From positions 434,001 through 498,000 of the forward strand of contig JBKBHA010000001.1 in the NCBI GenBank assembly GCA_046297935.1: 64,000 bases of DNA, given 5' to 3'. This stretch comes from CAYMZZ01 sp046297935 (GTDB taxonomy: Bacteria > Bacteroidota > Bacteroidia > Chitinophagales > Chitinophagaceae). A model generated the notes under the pieces. The model was not told the origin of the DNA, did not search any database, and saw only the letters and a list, made by a program, of their open reading frames with translations. Every line of letters starts with the position of its first letter. Position 1 is the stretch's first letter. Of this stretch, positions 61,603-64,000 are shown piece after piece. The translations under genes and the position numbers were made by a program.

Positions 61603-62606
61603 TGTTATACGACTGGATTCGACATATGAACTTTCTCTGGCCGGAAAACTTCCTGCTACTCGTGCTGGTGCCTTTACTGGCATGGTGGTATTGGCGAAGG
61701 GCCGATCAGCGGGAAGCCGCTCTTGCAGTGTCGGCTGTGCAGGCTTATAACACGCGGACCTGGAAAGTTCGATTCAGACGATTGCCAAATATTTTTCGCC
61801 TGTTGGCAATTACTGCACTCATTTTTGCACTGGCCCGGCCGCAGGTGCGTAACGATCAGCGGCAGTTGTTGGGCGAGGGGATCGATATTGTGCTCTGTAT
61901 GGATGTGAGCGGAAGTATGAACTCGACTGACATCAAGCCCTCGCGTATGGAAGTTGCCAAACAGATGGCGATTGATTTTGTGCAGGGTAGGCCAGTGGAC
62001 CGGATCGGCCTGGTTATATTTTCAGGCGAAAGTTTTACCCAATGTCCCATAACTACTGATCGCAACACGCTCATCCGTCAAATACAGACTCTCGAAAGTC
62101 GACATTATCTGAAGGATGGAACCGTTATTGGCGAAGGTCTGGCAACGGCTGTTGACCGGCTCTCGGAGAGCAAGGCAGCCAGCAAGGTCATCATTCTTAT
62201 GACCGACGGTAAGGAAGATGCACCCGACACGCGATTGATAGATCCCTTAACCGCTTTGGAAATTGCACGTAGCCGAGGTGTTAAGATTTATACGATTGGT
62301 ATGGGGGTGCAGGCGTCCACTGTGGTAGAAACAGGCAATGCAGGCAAATCGGCCGCATTCGATTTTCTGGATGAAAAATTATTACGCGATATGGCCGAAA
62401 CAACAGGCGGCCGCTACTTCAGGGCGCGCGACAGGGAAGGCTTGCAGAATATCTACGCACAAATAGATCAACTGGAAAAATCAGAGGTTGATATTACCAG
62501 CTATAAAAAATACGAAGAACGATTCCTGCCATTTGTGCTTGCCGCACTCGGTTTTCTGTTTATTGAGTTACTACTCAGTTTCACCATTTTCCGCAAAATG
62601 ACCTGA
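61602..62606 (+). CDS. BatA/BatB-type VWA membrane protein
   Basis: 334 aa. Membrane helices at about 15-32 and 62-78 and at the C terminus (about 308-328) flank a VWA domain with an intact MIDAS (D101, S103, S105 in DVSGSM) and the later MTDGKEDAP. Start ATG 61602 overlaps the previous stop; ATG 61626 is an alternative. In full Bat operons BatB, BatC and BatD follow, but here rsgA comes next, so this cluster is shortened. Confidence 0.92.
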   Translation: MLYDWIRHMNFLWPENFLLLVLVPLLAWWYWRRADQREAALAVSAVQAYNTRTWKVRFRRLPNIFRLLAITALIFALARPQVRNDQRQLLGEGIDIVLCMDVSGSMNSTDIKPSRMEVAKQMAIDFVQGRPVDRIGLVIFSGESFTQCPITTDRNTLIRQIQTLESRHYLKDGTVIGEGLATAVDRLSESKAASKVIILMTDGKEDAPDTRLIDPLTALEIARSRGVKIYTIGMGVQASTVVETGNAGKSAAFDFLDEKLLRDMAETTGGRYFRARDREGLQNIYAQIDQLEKSEVDITSYKKYEERFLPFVLAALGFLFIELLLSFTIFRKMT

Positions 62607-62672
62607 TGAGGTTTTTTTTGCGTTTGATTCCTCAACTTTGCCTTACTCTGCCAGTGGCGGAAATTACGCAAT

Positions 62673-63596
62673 ATGAAAGCAACAGTGTTTAAGTCAACCG
62701 GAAGCTGGTACAACCTGAAGGCAGAAAATGGGAACTGGTACCAGGGGCGCATCAGAGGTGTATTGAAACTTGATGGCATCACCAGCACCAATCCAGCTGC
62801 GGTGGGTGACCGGGTGGAGATGACTATTGAAGATGAACTTGCTGCTACCGCTATTATTACTGAGATACTTGATCGACGTAACTACATCAACCGGCAATCG
62901 CCTAGGCACAAGCACCAACATCATATTATTGCAGCCAATCTTGATCAATCTGTACTGGTAGCAACTTTAAGGGAGCCACGAACCTCGGCCGGTTTTATCG
63001 ACCGTTTTCTGGTGGCATCGGAAATGTATCATGTGTCTGCCATTATCGTTTTCAACAAGTCGGATTTGTATCGTTCAAAAGAAGAGGAGCAATATGAACG
63101 TTGGAAAGAAATATATGAGAAAGCGGGTTATCGCTGCATTCGCTGCAGTGCCGAATCAGGCGAAGGTATCGGCGAGTTGCAACAGCAACTGAAAGACAAA
63201 GTCAGTTTGTTCAGCGGACATTCTGGCGTGGGCAAATCAACATTACTCAATAAAATACTTCCTGGTCTTGACCTGCGTACCCGCGATGTAAGCGGCTGGA
63301 GCGGCAAGGGAATGCATACCACCACATTTGCAGAAATGTTTGAACTGCCCGGGGGTGGCGCTATCATAGACACACCTGGTATGCGGGAGTTCGGCCTTGT
63401 AGACCTTGATCCCACTGAGCTTTCGCACTATTTTCCAGAAATGCGTGCGTATATAGGACAATGCCAGTTCAATAATTGCATCCACATTAACGAACCAGGC
63501 TGCGCGGTTAAAAAAGCGGCCAGCGAAGGCGCTATATCAATTGAGCGTTTTGAAAGCTACGTGACCCTGCTGGCGTCCATGCAGGAAAAGCTCTGA
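62673..63596 (+). CDS. rsgA: Ribosome small subunit-dependent GTPase A
   Basis: 307 aa. N-terminal OB fold (1-70), then the circularly permuted GTPase with G4 NKSD (128-131), G1 GHSGVGKST (182-190) and G3 DTPG (233-236), and the C-terminal zinc site CQFNNCIHINEPGC. Matures the 30S subunit. Starts 66 bp after the VWA gene and may be read from the same transcript, but is functionally unrelated. Confidence 0.97.
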   Translation: MKATVFKSTGSWYNLKAENGNWYQGRIRGVLKLDGITSTNPAAVGDRVEMTIEDELAATAIITEILDRRNYINRQSPRHKHQHHIIAANLDQSVLVATLREPRTSAGFIDRFLVASEMYHVSAIIVFNKSDLYRSKEEEQYERWKEIYEKAGYRCIRCSAESGEGIGELQQQLKDKVSLFSGHSGVGKSTLLNKILPGLDLRTRDVSGWSGKGMHTTTFAEMFELPGGGAIIDTPGMREFGLVDLDPTELSHYFPEMRAYIGQCQFNNCIHINEPGCAVKKAASEGAISIERFESYVTLLASMQEKL

Positions 63597-63615
63597 TCTA
63601 GGGTCCTTTGGTGTT

Positions 63616-63948
63616 TCAGGCAGAATGCCGTAACGCAGGCAAATGCTGAAGCTGTTCTTCTATCAGGGCACCCAGTTCAATAACGGCTTTATTCTCCTTA
63701 TACACTGCCCGATGTTCTCGGGAGGGTAATACAGAAACCCCGCTATAAATATCGTAATGGAGCGATAGCTGATGACCCTGGAAACGAAAATCCCAATTAA
63801 TGGAATCGAATTCGTCTTCTTTTTTGTAAAAACTAATCGAAAATTGATCCTCCAGCAGCGAAGCTACCTGGTAGAAGAGTTGAAGGTTGCCATCATCCGC
63901 AATAATTGCTTCGGTGCAACCGAGTGAGGTTCGTAGGGCAAGGCTCAT
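63616..63948 (-). CDS. Hypothetical protein, 110 aa
   Basis: 110-aa soluble protein with mixed alpha/beta composition (GNLQLFYQVASLLEDQFSISFYKKEDEFDSINWDFRFQGHQLSLHYDIYSGVSVLPS). No membrane segment or signal. Codon use looks like its neighbours, and it is convergent with rsgA with a 19-bp gap. I do not recognise the family; it appears to be a real small gene because the strand pattern and length fill the space before the window end. Confidence 0.6.
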   Translation of the reverse strand: MSLALRTSLGCTEAIIADDGNLQLFYQVASLLEDQFSISFYKKEDEFDSINWDFRFQGHQLSLHYDIYSGVSVLPSREHRAVYKENKAVIELGALIEEQLQHLPALRHSA

Positions 63949-64000
63949 AGTGAAAGATTTACGGTTAACGATCTTTCAATAAGACTTGGATTTCTGCCGA

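Overview
The window reads as chromosomal DNA of a gliding or type IX secretion (T9SS) competent Bacteroidota, most likely a member of the Chitinophagaceae. The evidence is a SusC/SusD pair, a complete gldK-gldL-gldM-gldN cluster plus gldB, a protein with a T9SS C-terminal sorting domain, DUF4271 and DUF4783 proteins, LytS/LytTR signalling, Bat-type MoxR/DUF58/VWA genes, and Bacteroidota-type -7 promoter motifs (TAnnTTTG) ahead of many starts. No tRNA, rRNA, insertion sequence, prophage or CRISPR array was seen.

Layout: 1-1.73 kb holds the end of a DmpA-type peptidase and a nucleotidyltransferase. 1.96-12.95 kb is a compact same-strand locus: SusC, SusD, a secreted metallo-beta-lactamase-fold hydrolase, a secreted alkaline-phosphatase-superfamily enzyme, a PhnZ-like HD oxygenase, a PhnX-like HAD hydrolase, a DUF5690 membrane transporter and an FAD oxidoreductase. 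I read it as an aminophosphonate acquisition and C-P cleavage locus fed by a SusCD pump. It is the best candidate here for an undescribed system. 13.1-15.4 kb is a BtuB-like receptor under a cobalamin riboswitch. 15.6-20.2 kb is a T9SS-exported protein followed by a LytS/LytTR two-component pair. 20.3-31.4 kb holds outer-membrane, cupin/dioxygenase, TonB receptor, amino acid permease, trans-sulfuration, TolC/adaptor and gpsA genes. 32.2-39.2 kb holds hemW, a BamA/TamA-like protein, DUF4271, hemD and a YyaL-like protein. 39.4-44.3 kb is the T9SS core and motor. 44.5-51.4 kb is on the minus strand: uvrC, a lipoprotein, an ECF sigma factor with a membrane-barrel partner, a haem-binding protein and gpmI. 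51.6-64 kb holds nadC, SUI1, apaG, icd, gldB, nadE, a short Bat operon and rsgA.

A second theme is intergenic. At least six unrelated short-sequence families form long hairpins between genes, often touching stop codons. One family has a perfect 47-bp inverted repeat around a conserved loop of about 42 nt that can itself form a small hairpin, and appears six times in 64 kb. Three of those copies lie in a 770-bp composite array between gpsA and hemW. A repeat-like tract also encodes part of one signal peptide.

All calls come from reading the sequence and its translations by eye. No database search or folding program was run.
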